DNA of 64,000 bases. Source: Sipunculus nudus. Taxonomy: Eukaryota; Annelida; Sipuncula; Golfingiida; Sipunculidae. The notes under the pieces were generated by a model that saw only the letters and a list, made by a program, of their open reading frames with translations, was not told where the DNA came from and did no database searches. The position numbers and the translations under genes were made by a program. Positions 1 through 10,639 of the stretch are shown in pieces; the first letter of the stretch is position 1, and every line of letters starts with the position of its first letter. The stretch is taken from NCBI GenBank assembly GCA_026874595.1, contig CM049308.1, positions 92,695,624 to 92,759,623 on the forward strand, written 5' to 3'.

Positions 1-305
1 ACCATGCTTCCGATTTTTACCTGTGGTCTTTTCTATAAAACATCGATACCTCCTGTGCCTCTGGTTATTAAAACCATGACAAATATATTTTAAGTTCATG
101 ACAGCAGGTGTAGGCGACAAGTGTAATGCAAAGTTAAACCAAGATCCTATCCAAGGCCTATCCGTATCATAGGCCAATAAATACTCCTACAATAGATGCA
201 GACAATGATGTAATGAACATACACAAGTAAAACTAACATATATACATCTTCAGGTTCTTTAAACCATACACAAATGATTGCAAGAAGGCTTGTAAAATCC
301 TGTGC
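1..305. other. Region 3' of gene A, nothing recognised
   Basis: This lies just past the gene A stop codon on the minus strand and should hold its 3' untranslated region. I see no clear polyadenylation site placed to serve the gene and no other coding signal. Confidence 0.4.
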
Positions 306-732
306 CTATTTATTACGGTTTGGTGGTATGTAAATAAACCAATCATTGACACGGTTTTCTACAGGTTTATATCCACAGGCCTTGTGAAAATTAATGGAAG
401 TCTGATTGTTCTGAACGATATAACAATATGGCACCATGCCATGCTTCAGTATCTTTCCTGCCAGAGTCAACGTCAGATATTTTCCCAGTCCTTTTCTTCT
501 GTGAGCAGCATCTACATGTAACATGCCCTGGGAGCCGGAGGGACGCACAAACTCAAATCCTACCACGTTGCCCGTTGAATCTCTGATGCATACGTTTGCA
601 TTGGTTCTCACACTGTTTTCCACAAGTTCGAAAGATGTGTTAGGGTTTTCCTGTACACGCAGATCATATGCTCTTTGCACGTCCTCAACCGACAGTTCTC
701 CCTCCGTGTACCCGTCTGGCAGACTGACACAT
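306..732 (-). CDS. Gene A exon 5 (acyl-CoA binding GNAT fold, stop)
   Basis: The acceptor reads TTTACAG/A. The exon starts with one base that completes a codon begun in exon 4. It begins with SLPDGYTEGELS, matching SLPCGYTEGQLS in gene C exon 5. The core GSQGMLHVDAAHRRKGLGKY contains the R-x-x-G-x-G acyl-CoA loop. It ends in NRNK and TAG. There is no frameshift or stop inside, so the exon looks functional. Confidence 0.9.
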
Positions 733-3700
733 CTGTAAATGGACGATTTGCTTTTTAATTAAACGAATCTGCCAAGAGAGAAGCAGTCTTTTCTCTTTCT
801 CCACGTCTTAAAGTAATAAACTGTACCAATATTCTAATTCCACTGAAAAAAATGTTTAGCATTATGGATCTGCTACTGGTTTTACATCATCTGCAGCTGA
901 GTAGTAAGTAAGGGCTTAACACATGTGTGACCTTAACACTCCCCTGTATGCAAATGAGGCATGGCCAAGCTACCAGAAATAGAAAGAGGGATAAACTTTA
1001 TCCAGTTTCGCTATATTCACCGAACAAGGAATGTCTTTGGAAAGAACACGTCCCAAATTCAGTTTTACTTGATAAAACAGACAACTCTGCAGCATGATTT
1101 TGAAATCGTTCCCGTCAGCTGGAAATGTAGAATGGGTTTATAACACCTCAAAAAGCATTTTTCTATGATAAATGGCTACAGCTTTTTTTAAAGTACGGAA
1201 TTAATGCGGATCCGATACGCGGGTTGCGTATCCGGCAAAACGAATCGCAACATGTGTAGTGATCTTTCCTGGTTCTGTATGGTACCCTAACACTATCCAT
1301 GACAACATGACACTCAGGCTTCTGAAATAAACTGACGGGCCTGGATCTTCAGGTCAGCGTCGTTTGGGGTGGCAGGCTGTCGCTACCCCAACACATACAA
1401 AATACAATGATGTCATGCCTGTTTATGAATACTCTCAACTTGGATTCCGCAATCCGCACTTAAGGAATCTTGGAGCTTAAAGGTCAATCGTCACGGGACA
1501 GGGTCCATTGTCATGGGACAGGCCCTGCCAATGACGCCAAGACGCCTGACCGAACTGCGATGCATACAGAAAATATGTAAACCTGGAGAATAATGCCACT
1601 GAAAGTTCATTGTGGTTATCCCTAAAGAATCACACACCCCAAATCCAAAGGCATAAATTTTGCTTTTAGAAATCAGCCATAGTCGAAATCTGACGCAAAC
1701 AGAAAATGGCAGAAGAAAGAAAAAGGAAAATGGTAAACATTGAGATCGATTTTTTGCACTCAGGGTCCTACCAAAAGAACACATCAAACCCTAAAAGCCT
1801 CCCTCCCTGCAGGGGGAGGGGGATCATTTAAGTAGCCAGAGGCTCTGTCAGGCTGACTGACTGAGACGTGGAAACCCTTCGCGAACGCTCCAGTTGGTAG
1901 GGTCTGAGACCCTTGCCCTGGGCGCTACCTAGGCCTACTTTTGAAGGAAATTTGAGTACGTAGCCGTTTCGATATATTACTAAATAAAATCATTCTTTGA
2001 CTAGGTACCTGACTGAGACTAGCTGCCATTGCAGACAAATATCGCCACTTAGTTGAGCATGGTTTGGTATTGTCTCTACGTAACATAAAAAATCTAATGA
2101 TTATTTATCGCAATAACAAAATTGATATTCATAAAACATACACAATATAAACGTATAGAGATGACATGCTTAATGTTGCTACATTTCCCTGTTTAGGACC
2201 TATATGCGAGTTTAGAAATATAAAACAGGCCAACAACAAGTTGAACCCGACTACAATTATACCCAAGAACACGTCACAAGGGTATGGTCAAAGGTCAACA
2301 TGGTGTCATAGTCGCTTACAGACCTTAAGCACACAAACCGAAAACATCTTCGTTTGATGGCATAATGATACATCTTCCTCACCAGATGGTCTGGCTGAGC
2401 ACTTAAACTGCCAAAATACTGAAGACTTTACCAGCTTTTATCATACGGGGTGTGGAAATAAGCATCTCTTATTATCACTCCCCCGACAGGGAGTGGAAAT
2501 AAGCATTCCACCTGCCTTTTTTACGAGAAATAAGAAGGATCTGCGTTATTTATTACTGATCACATAACAATAACGGGTCTAACGATTTCTCCAAGTCTTC
2601 AGTCACCGTGAAAGTAAAGCATTGATGTATGGTCTTGAGGGTTCCATTCTGGCTGGCTGCAGCAGCTTCCAGCGCTGGTTTAAACTTCATATCAACATCT
2701 GTAAAGAGAATAAAGACTGTTCTTACAGGTGAGCTGCCGTGTGATATCATTGTAGACTGGTTCCCTGCGCTGTGTGATCCTATCACTGTAGACTGGTACC
2801 CTGAGCTGTACAGCTCCGCTCTGGTCAACTGGTTTCATGGATTGCCCGTCGTCCGTCTTAATTGCACGATCTTACGTTTTAAAACTTATTAACAACTTAT
2901 AAACCAAATTCAATGGGTACAAAATAAGGTGTACCGTTAAGAAAAATGTACGCCAGGAGTTTAAATACAGGGTAGCTCTATTGCAATAAAATGAATTTTA
3001 ATATAAGTAGCAATATTTAGGTTTTTATTAAGGGAAATATGATATTCCCTTCTTAACCCTTATGTGTTGAATTTTGTCTGCCACTTGTGCTGGGCAATGA
3101 TAATTAAATATAAGAGGAAATCTGAACAAAATAAAGGTGCCCTTTGAGTACATTTTTTCACTATTTTTGCATTTGCCACATCCTGCTCCGTAGGCCTATT
3201 ATATGCATGTGATCTCACCCATAAACCTCATCTCTTGGTTCCAGTCAAGTAAGCCTTCGGTTTTCAAAAGGAAGTGGATGGCGTCCACGTCTTGACCGTA
3301 GATGTGTACACGCAAAGAATGTCCAGGAGGGGACTACAGAGATAACCAAACATGAGACATTTTTACTTGTACGTTGCAGGAATATTTATGCAATAAATTT
3401 GTTTTAGTTCAGTTGACTGACAGTCATCTGAGCTATAGTGATCACTCTTTACCCGTCCGGTCGTTAACAGGTCACAAATACTAACCGCTTCACCATGAAT
3501 ACTTTAACTTTACATCCAGAGAAGTCCATAACAATTCTCCCGGAACGATCGAAATTAGGTCACTGCGGCTTATATTCTTTGAGTTAAGGGGCCTTTATGC
3601 AACCCAGAATTTGATACAAAAGCTCCAGTATCTTATTAACAAAAGCGTCGATTGCATGAATCTTCCATGCATATTGATTATGAACAGTTTTGTCAGTTCC

Positions 3701-6700
3701 TGAACACTGGTGGTACCACCTTGATTTTATTTTCATATTTTCACATTTGTTTTTCTCTATTTTCGACAATTTCAAATGAAACAGTCCGTCCGTTAACAGG
3801 ACATAAATCTTAACCATTAGAACTAGAAACTTCTTCCTACCATCCTTGGAAACGTAAAAATAGGTCATCATGACCTATATTCTGCGTGCTACTGGCAGAA
3901 ACATGATTTTGAGTAACCTGAAAGTCAGATTTGCTCACAAATCCTCTGTATTCATTGGGCTTAGAAACTTCCAACGTTTCATTTAGGAGGGCTCTGCGCA
4001 AATTTCCTTTGAAACTTTAAATTTGGTCATTTTGACCTATATTTTGCGACAGCGGCGTACCTAGCCTCATTTCCGCCCGGGGCGGTCTTAGAAAATGCCG
4101 CCCCTCTAACAAAACATTACAATCCTGGATAACATATTAAAATATATCGTGTCAAATGTCCTTGTTACAGGCTTGTAATTAACCACAACGCAATTATACG
4201 GATTCACTGGCAGGGAATTCTTCCGCCACATATTAAAGATGAGACATCTCTTTGCTATTGTAAATCAAAAGATCGCTCGAAGCTCAAACATTTATATTTC
4301 ATCATGAAGTGAACAGAAAGGAATAAAACGAATAAATTGTAACTATAAACAGATTACACTGCAGGATACACATATAATGTGTGAAATTAAACTTTTATTA
4401 TTCATGTAAACACGATTTATGATTACTTTATACTCAGCTTGGGAAAAAACTTTATTTGGTGAGTGTTATTCCTTTCTTAACGTATACAGATACCTTGTCA
4501 TATTTATAATTCCACCTCTTTGACAACAGGTACACCTAATAGAGCTATTGAGATATGCATGGTACTGCTGCATGCAAGGCACTTTAGTCGTTACTAAAAA
4601 AGCGTAATTCATGAGTTAAGCCCATACAGTAAAAACCCGTTTACGCGACCACCTGCAGGACCAGGCAAAGTTGTCGTGTTGGCGGGTTGGTCGTGTTAGC
4701 GGGATGCTTGTATATTAGTCTGCCAGTATTAACGCAGGCGAAAATATGGGTATTTCAAGTAAACGTTAAGTTGTTGTCCCTGTTTAATTTAAATTATAAA
4801 GAAAAATAAATAATAAATTTTGAAATAATGATTCAAAAGATTTATTCACATAGAAATAAAACACACAAATGAAACAAATAGTTGGCGTTGAAGTCATTCT
4901 TACAGCATTGGTCTTAACACGAAGACGGTCTGATGTCGAACACGTAGTGAGAACAGAATGAATACATCAAATTCTAAGTGTTATTTATATGGTTCCTGCT
5001 TGATCATTGAAATGTGATTTGTCACAGTTTTACTTTACTCACCTGAATGTATGGGTGTGGTGTCAGTAATGTTTGCCAAACTCCTTTTGGCTTAGTATGT
5101 TAAATGCTTATCAAATAGCCGTACTCAAGAAACAATATAACGGACCATGGAGTCCAATATCTATTGATGCGTATAGTTTGGCTAACAGGTGGAGCGGCAT
5201 TATAAACACGCCTAACCATGGCTGGCATGAGCGGGCTAGTATCTAAGTCCAAGCTGGACGATGAGCATGTCATCTGCTTAAATGGCCGCGGTCGCCACGG
5301 GCCAGTGGTCGTGATACTGGGGCTCATGTGAAGGTCGGGACCGAAAAAGGTGGTCGTTGGTCGTGATAGCGGGGTGTTCGTGTTAGCGAAGTTTTTTATA
5401 TGATAATTTACATTAGACAATTCTGGAACCAAGAAAAGTGGTCGTGTTAGCGGGGTGGTCGTGTTAACGGGGTGGTCGTCATGCGGGAGTTTACTTTATA
5501 TGTAGGCAGGGCATGTTTAATATTTTCACATAAAAAAATCCACTGTTTTGACAAATGTTGATGTTAGAGTATGAAGAATCGTGGAAAAAGGGCGTTTCAG
5601 GTTGTTTCAGGCTGTTTAAATATCCTGGAATTTCGGGAATTCAAGGGCTCAAGAATGGAAATTCTTAATGCTTTCCAAGGAAAGAGCAACACAATTCGTC
5701 AAAATATTTTTCGCACAATGTGTATGACAGACACCCCACCCCCACCACCGGGGGCCATTTGTCTTCTGGCAGGGTTTTTCCCTGGTGATTTCCAGGTGCT
5801 GCCAGGGATGTCTGTAAACGACGACCGCCCTGAAATGCAGGCTTTTTGCATGATTGGTCAGTTTATCGATGGCGTTCTGACATTGCAAGACCACAGATCT
5901 TAACAAAGAATAACTACAGATATGTATTTCTTTTTTGCTTGCCTCTATAGAGATCGTTCGCAAATAATTTGGTTGGTTCCACTGCCAACTGTTTAATCCC
6001 TGAAATTCTTGAAAAGGGACAAAAAGGCTGAATTTGAATTTTTTGAGGAACTCCCTATGCCACTGATCATACTAAATCCCAGAAATGCCGCCCTCACAAA
6101 TGTACAATTCGTTCGCTAATCATTCTGTAGGTTTCACTGTCCAGTTTACAATCCCTGGAATACTTAAACATGAGACAAAAAGGCCAAATTTGTACTTTTC
6201 GAGAACTCCTAATGCCACTGATTATACTAAATCCCAGAAATGCCGTACATAAAAAGTGTACAAAACGTTCGCTAATCATTTGGTATGTTCAATTGTCAAG
6301 TTTATAATCCCTGGAATACTTGAATATGGGACAAAAACGACAAATTTGTATTTTTTTTTTTTAATTCCTTGTGCCACTCATTATACTAATTCCTCGAAAT
6401 GCCGCCCCCAAAATTGTGCCGCCCGGGGCGGACCGCCCCTGCCGCCCCCCCCCCCCCCACCCCCTTAGGTACGCCACTGTTTTGCGAGTTACTGGCCGAA
6501 ATGTGACATCCAGGAAGGCCCTGGGTACATGTTCTTGTAAGCTTGTAATAAGGTCACCCTTTCCTATATTCTGCGAGCTTTAGGGAATAAAACATGATTT
6601 TAGCACCCTAATCAGTCAGACATAGCACAAATTGTATCTGTTAACCCTAGAATCTCGTAATATGACATCAAGAGAGGTCCATGGCAAGTCTGCTTTCAAT

Positions 6701-8092
6701 CTTGAAATCGGGACACTGTGACCTATATGCTTTAATCTATTGGGAAAAACATAATTATAGAATTTCTTAAAATGTCTTTCCTAATGTAAAGGGAGGACAA
6801 TGTACAGTCTCCTTTGAGCATCTGAAATAAGATCACTGTGACCTATATTGTGCAAGATATGTAAAAGAACATTATTTTGGCACCCTGAAAGACAGATGTG
6901 CACGATTCGTAAAAGTTAGACCTGATATTAGGTCACTGTGACATATTTGGTGAGCTTCGAGCATTAAACCTATTTTTGAGCACACAGGAAAGTCAAACAG
7001 GTCACAGATCTAAACTGTTGGGTCTGGAGCTGCCTTTCTTTGTGTAATGAGAGGACATTGTAATCGCTCCTTGGACATCAAAATAAGGTCACTGTGACCT
7101 ATATCCTGTAAAATATGTGAAAGAACATGCTTTGAGAACTGTGAAAGTCAGTTCTAGGGAGTTCTGGTAAAATATTCATGGAAACCTTAAATAAGGCCAC
7201 GGTTACCTATTTCCTAGGGACTATCGGCAAAATGCATGATTTTGAGCACTCTGGAAGTCTTTCTACCCATTGTTCAAGGTTCCTTATCCAATATTTTGCA
7301 CCAAATCATACATTAATAGTTAAAAGAGTTTTTTTAGTGTAAAAGATCAGTTGATCTTTAAGATTCCTTGGTCACTTTTTTAACCAGACATCAATTTATA
7401 GGATATACATTGAGAGAGCATACAAACACCATATTAACATTACTTGCCTGCTTCACAATAAGTGACCTCCAGTCCGGCCACCGGTCAACAGTGATCTCAA
7501 ACAAGGGATGTCCACTTATTATGGCTTTACAAGAACCTATCACCTGAAAAAAAAACGAAAATCATTTTTTAAGTAATTAGGGGAAGTCAGAGTTTTGCAT
7601 GGCAATATTTTGAATTGAATATTTATTTTTAACTTATGTGTGTAAACCTAATGCTGTTGAGAGCTGCTGCAAAAAAAAAATTTCCTTTAAGATACATAGG
7701 TGAAGCATTTTTGCTGAAACAATATGCCTTGATAGTGTAGAAATGACTCTTAAAAGTGAGGTGTAAATTTTAGCTGTAAAATATGTTTTCTTATAAAGGA
7801 GTCTTTGGGATTGATTAAATGGTAGTGAATGACTGGCAAATGTCCTTAGATGTTTTATTTAACACAATGCAATATAAAAATAATGATAATACTGATAATA
7901 ATAATGATAATTTATAATTATTATTATTATTATTATTATTATTCATTAAAGAAAAGTACAGGTTTGTTCTAGACGAAGATTTTACTTTTAAGAGCTTAAG
8001 TTTGTACACACCCTGAGTGCCTTCTTGTCTTCCTTGACTTGTGACAAAAGGTCCTCAATCTGATCAACACTTAGCTTCACAAAGTCGTCCAT
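306..8092 (-). CDS. GLYAT-like glycine N-acyltransferase gene A, five coding exons
   Basis: Predicted coding exons, in order: 8092-8012, 7543-7448, 3333-3219, 2698-2584 and 732-306 (stop). Together they give 834 nt, about 277 residues, close to the roughly 290-300 of the GLYAT family. Family role: transfer of an acyl group from acyl-CoA to the amino group of glycine or another acceptor; vertebrate members are mitochondrial. Exon 2 has the family-like stretch TVDRWPDW. Exon 5 carries the GNAT acyl-CoA loop RRKGLGKY and the C-terminal fold ending in FHKACGY. Intron phases (0, 0, 1, 2) match gene C on the other strand exactly. The start is the only ATG that fits the gene C alignment. Oddities: intron 2 has a GC donor (CAG/GCAAGT) and is 4.1 kb because of inserted transposons; a probable LTR ends 50 bp before the ATG. 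Substrate and localisation in this animal are not shown by the sequence. Confidence 0.85.
733..2583 (-). other. Gene A intron 4
   Basis: A 1.85-kb intron bounded by GTTAGA and TTTACAG. No exon or transposon end was recognised inside. Short open frames here have no family resemblance. Confidence 0.6.
2584..2698 (-). CDS. Gene A exon 4
   Basis: A 115-nt exon between a CTTTACAG acceptor and a TC/GTTAGA donor. It encodes DVDMKFKPALEAAAASQNGT and onwards, ending near TEDLEKS. Gene C exon 4 (ALNVKLLPALRAVADACKGQ) aligns with it and has the same phases (2 bases at each end). Confidence 0.85.
3219..3333 (-). CDS. Gene A exon 3
   Basis: A 115-nt exon, acceptor CTGTAG, donor ATGG/GTGAGA. It encodes SPPGHSLRVHIYGQDVDAIH, then KTEGLLDWNQEMRFM. 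The TEGL-[IL]-DWN motif is shared with gene C exon 3. A second copy of this exon lies at 10182-10296. Confidence 0.85.
3334..4049 (-). repeat. Diverged tandem repeat with GGTCA half-sites, left part
   Basis: Gene A intron 2 is built from loosely conserved units. Each has a hormone-element-like GGTCACTGTGACC core, then ATATTCTGCGAG and a stretch like CTGGCCGAAACATGATTTTG. The left block starts near 3410 with the molluscan repeat head TCAGTTGACTGACAGTCATC. It is cut by the hAT element at 4050 and continues at 6488. Confidence 0.6.
4627..5496. mobile_element. Nested pogo/Tc1-like MITE inside the hAT element
   Basis: TA dinucleotides (4625-4626 and 5497-5498) flank imperfect inverted ends: CAGTAAAAACCCGTTTACG on the left and AAGTAAACTCCCGCATGACG read inward from the right. 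Both run into a GACCACC block. Repeats of the type GTCGTGTTAGCGGGG extend inside from both ends. Length is 870 bp, with no transposase. TA duplication and CAGT-type ends suggest Tc1/mariner or pogo. Confidence 0.6.
5956..6425. repeat. Three tandem units of about 155 bp in the hAT element
   Basis: Units start at GTTCGCAAATAA (5956), GTTCGCTAATCATTC (6111) and GTTCGCTAATCATTTGG (6267). Each runs through CCCTGGAATACTT-like and ACAAAAAGGC-like blocks to ATGCCACTGAT and AATCCCAGAAATGCCG. Internal subterminal repeats are common in non-autonomous hAT elements. Confidence 0.75.
6488..7290. repeat. Tandem repeat carrying AGGTCACTGTGACCT palindromes
   Basis: Four or five diverged units follow the hAT element. 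A perfect inverted repeat AGGTCA-CTG-TGACCT stands at 7086-7100. One-mismatch versions lie near 6829-6843 and 6929-6943, and a two-mismatch version near 6710. The sequence matches the consensus IR3 element bound by estrogen-receptor-type nuclear receptors. Whether it is bound here is unknown. Confidence 0.7.
7448..7543 (-). CDS. Gene A exon 2
   Basis: A 96-nt, phase 0-0 exon after a TTTTTTTTCAG acceptor. It encodes VIGSCKAIISGHPLFEITVD followed by RWPDW, aligned with gene C exon 2 (LHNIVVDRWPDWG). The donor is CAG/GCAAGT, the consensus of the rare GC-AG intron class. No GT donor fits the reading frame here. Confidence 0.8.
7914..7943. repeat. (ATT)n microsatellite in gene A intron 1
   Basis: About ten ATT units after a TAATGATAAT-rich lead-in. 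Pseudogene B has a longer ATT tract at the equivalent place (12171-12227), so the microsatellite predates the duplication. Confidence 0.85.
8012..8092 (-). CDS. Gene A exon 1 (start codon)
   Basis: A phase 0 exon of 27 codons from ATG to AGG/GTGTGT. It encodes MDDFVKLSVDQIEDLLSQVK and then EDKKALR. Gene C exon 1 aligns (VQLVPEQIQSLLAQIQDDPQ, then ALR). The ATG sits 49 bases downstream of the probable solo LTR at 8142-8882. Confidence 0.82.
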
Positions 8093-8141
8093 GCTTTATG
8101 AAAGACATTTGAAATGTTTATTTACACTGAAAATACACAAT

Positions 8142-8882
8142 TGTCACATCACACACGAAGTGGACATATATCTCCCTGGAACTTTCAGGCAAAAGATCAA
8201 ATAATCACACTTGTCTAGGGGTAAACAAAACAGGTTTCTCCTGGAAACTTCAAAAATTGGCCTTCACCGCCGTAGATTAGCTTTAAATACACAATACAAT
8301 TCTTTAACAGTTCTTTGGCTATCGCCCGCTGCTTTACTTAAACAACTTTACTGCTTTACGACTTTACATAAACAAATATACAGTGAACAAAACTTCCAGC
8401 GCCCTTCTCGGCTAAATATAAAACTTCTAGGATCAATACTCTTCCTAACACGGTATTTGACAACACACTTCATCTGGTGCAAATCTTTACAACACCTCTG
8501 GCTATAATGGCATCTCGATTGACTCTCTCCTGATTTACCCTGACTGACTTCACGACTCTTGAACCGGTTTCTATATATACCTGCTGCGAAGACACCTCGG
8601 GAAAATTCCGGTCAACGTATGTTCCGGAACTATCGATATAGTTATTACCAGCTAAGCGTCGAAGAAGCTTCTAAGCCTCCAGGATATTCAATCAGCCAAT
8701 CATAACAAACCATAGCACAGTTAGTTTAATTACTTGATACATAAACAAACCAATCTACTGATCAACACAATCAATTTTTTTACCATTATTAAATATTATT
8801 AACTACGATTCCCTGACCGTGTCTTATTATCCTATTGGGCTCTCATTTAACATTTCCTGACCTGGCGAATACATTTGTGTCA
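8142..8882 (-). mobile_element. Probable solo LTR just upstream of gene A
   Basis: The segment interrupts sequence shared by A and duplicate B. On the plus strand it starts TGTCACATC and ends ATTTGTGTCA, so it has TG...CA ends. A 4-bp CAAT repeat flanks it (8138-8141 and 8883-8886). Read on the minus strand it has a TATA box (TATATATA, 8572-8579) followed by about 430 bp. This suits an LTR promoter firing toward gene A, whose ATG is 49 bp beyond the U5 end. No internal retroviral genes adjoin it, hence solo. The repeat could be stretched to CACAAT, so the exact ends are uncertain by a few bases. Confidence 0.5.
8572..8579 (-). promoter_or_regulatory. TATA box in the solo LTR
   Basis: On the minus strand the context is GGTATATATAGAAACC, a good TATA element in the direction of gene A. 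It could start the LTR transcript or a gene A transcript with an LTR-derived leader. This is inference from position. Confidence 0.45.
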
Positions 8883-8886
8883 CAAT

Positions 8887-10100
8887 CTTCCGACAATGTC
8901 CGATTCGTCTCAGTTTTATGTATTTGTGTAAATTGTTGGTATAACTTTGTGGACGTATTGTTTGTTTTGCAGTTTCTGATCACACACAAATATTTATACA
9001 CACATAGATAGACAGACAGACAGACATGTCCCCTCGGATATTAACATTGAACTTGAACAATATGAATACCAAAATTAATTTTACACTATAGTTTTATACG
9101 TTAAACTTAATTGAAAAGGAAAAAAAGTGTCTTAACGTATCTATTCTAATAGTATATATAATCATTTTACATTTAATCAGAAACAAAAATACAATGAAAA
9201 TCGTCAAAACACAATTTTCTGTCACGGCGATCCATAGGTGCTCTTCTGATACAAGAAATAGGAGGTTGATTGGAACCAGATAATGATACATTTGGCAAAA
9301 TAGAACTTTACTAAACGTATTTATAACATATACAAAGACAATCGAGTATTCTATTACAGTACAATGAATTTAATTTTTGACAAATAACTCACGCCGTGTA
9401 TTCTTGGATCCCACAACCTCATGCATGGCAATGTCGAGAACAAGGTCTGAGGATCAACAGCCATGAATGTGAGTTATGCGATGCATTTCATACACATAAA
9501 ATCGACTTTCCTAGTCATATGAATTATATGACTTGCAAGGTAGCTTAGTCTTTACCTGTGTTTTAAGCAACCTTTAGTACTCTATTGATAGAATTTCATA
9601 CCATGATTAATTTGCTCTCGCACAGGAACTTATCTATTGCGCCGATCGATATTGTCGGATCTCAGGTACACATCACATGAGTGAACAACACTCGAGTTCG
9701 TTCATATACCATTGAATCAAATCACGTATCACGTTTATGCACACATATGTAATACCTTCAGACCATATTTTTCCATCCAATATATATATATATATATATT
9801 AAGAAAATTCACCAACTATCATCAACAACACAGGAAGGATTATATAATGATTCATTTTATTAATGGCATGTAGTACAGCAGATATATCCATCCATAAATA
9901 CTGATATATTACTGATAATACCTGATAATACCTGCTGCAAACCGAGAAGAAAGAGGAGATCCATTGATAAAGTTGCAGAAAGGTGAAAAGGGACCACTGA
10001 CGAGTAGATAATTTCATAACCAGAGAATGAAAATTGAAAAAGGGCACTGGGCCAAGCTTACAAATTATGAGGAAAAGCTGAAGAAAATTTAGGCACAGTT
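8887..10100. other. Spacer between gene A and duplicate B
   Basis: The first 175 bases (to about 9060, with GACA repeats) match 12430-12660, so they belong to the duplicated segment. From 9060 to 10100 I see AT-rich sequence with a short (TA)n at 9780-9800 and no gene. Confidence 0.5.
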
Positions 10101-10181
10101 TGAGGAGTGTATACTTCATTTTTTTTCTATTTTTTTTGCGTTGGCCACACCCTGCTCCGTATTATATGCATATGGTCTCAT

Positions 10182-10296
10182 CAATACACCTCATCTTCTG
10201 GCTCCAGTCATGTAAGCCCTCGGTTTTCAAGAAGAAGCGCATGGAGTCCACGCCTTGACCGTAGATGTGAACACACAAAGAATGTCCAGGAGGGGA
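10182..10296 (-). pseudogene. Pseudogene B exon 3
   Basis: 115 nt like gene A exon 3, with an intact frame reading SPPGHSLCVHIYGQ and then KTEGLHDW. The donor is ATGAGA instead of GTGAGA. It is the best preserved of the three exons. Confidence 0.85.
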
Positions 10297-10639
10297 CTAC
10301 AGAGATAACCAAACATGAGACATTTTTACTTGTACGTAACCGCTATACCTGGAATTTTTTTAACTTAATATCCAGAAAGGTCAATGAAACCTTTCTCTGG
10401 ACACTTGAAATTAGGATGCCGCAACCTACAATCTCTGAGATATGGGGCCTGTTTATGGACCACCGAATAATTAAACCTTTGATAAAAAGCTCAAATGTCC
10501 AATTATCAAATACATCAAATACTATAATTCTTTCCATGCATATAGATCATGGAGATTTACATCAAGTCCTGAAGACTGATGGCGCATCTTATTTTAATTC
10601 TTACAAATTTTTTTCTCTAATGCTTCAAATGAAGCAGTC

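Larger units (their letters stand above)
4050..6479. mobile_element. hAT-type non-autonomous DNA transposon
   Basis: The ends are CAGCGGCGTACCTA on the left and, reverse-complemented, CAGTGGCGTACCTA on the right, 13 of 14 identical. The element is flanked by a perfect 8-bp direct repeat TTTTGCGA (4042-4049 and 6480-6487), the target-site length of the hAT superfamily. Subterminal GCCGCCCC/GGGGCGG blocks occur at both ends. Duplicate B at about 10.75 kb shows the uninterrupted site. I see no transposase reading frame. The element carries a nested pogo/Tc1-like insert (4627-5496) and three tandem units of about 155 bp. Confidence 0.85.

Noticed and set aside
5571-5903. 110-residue frames on both strands inside the hAT element as transposase remains
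   Set aside because: Neither frame shows hAT transposase motifs or the dimerisation region.
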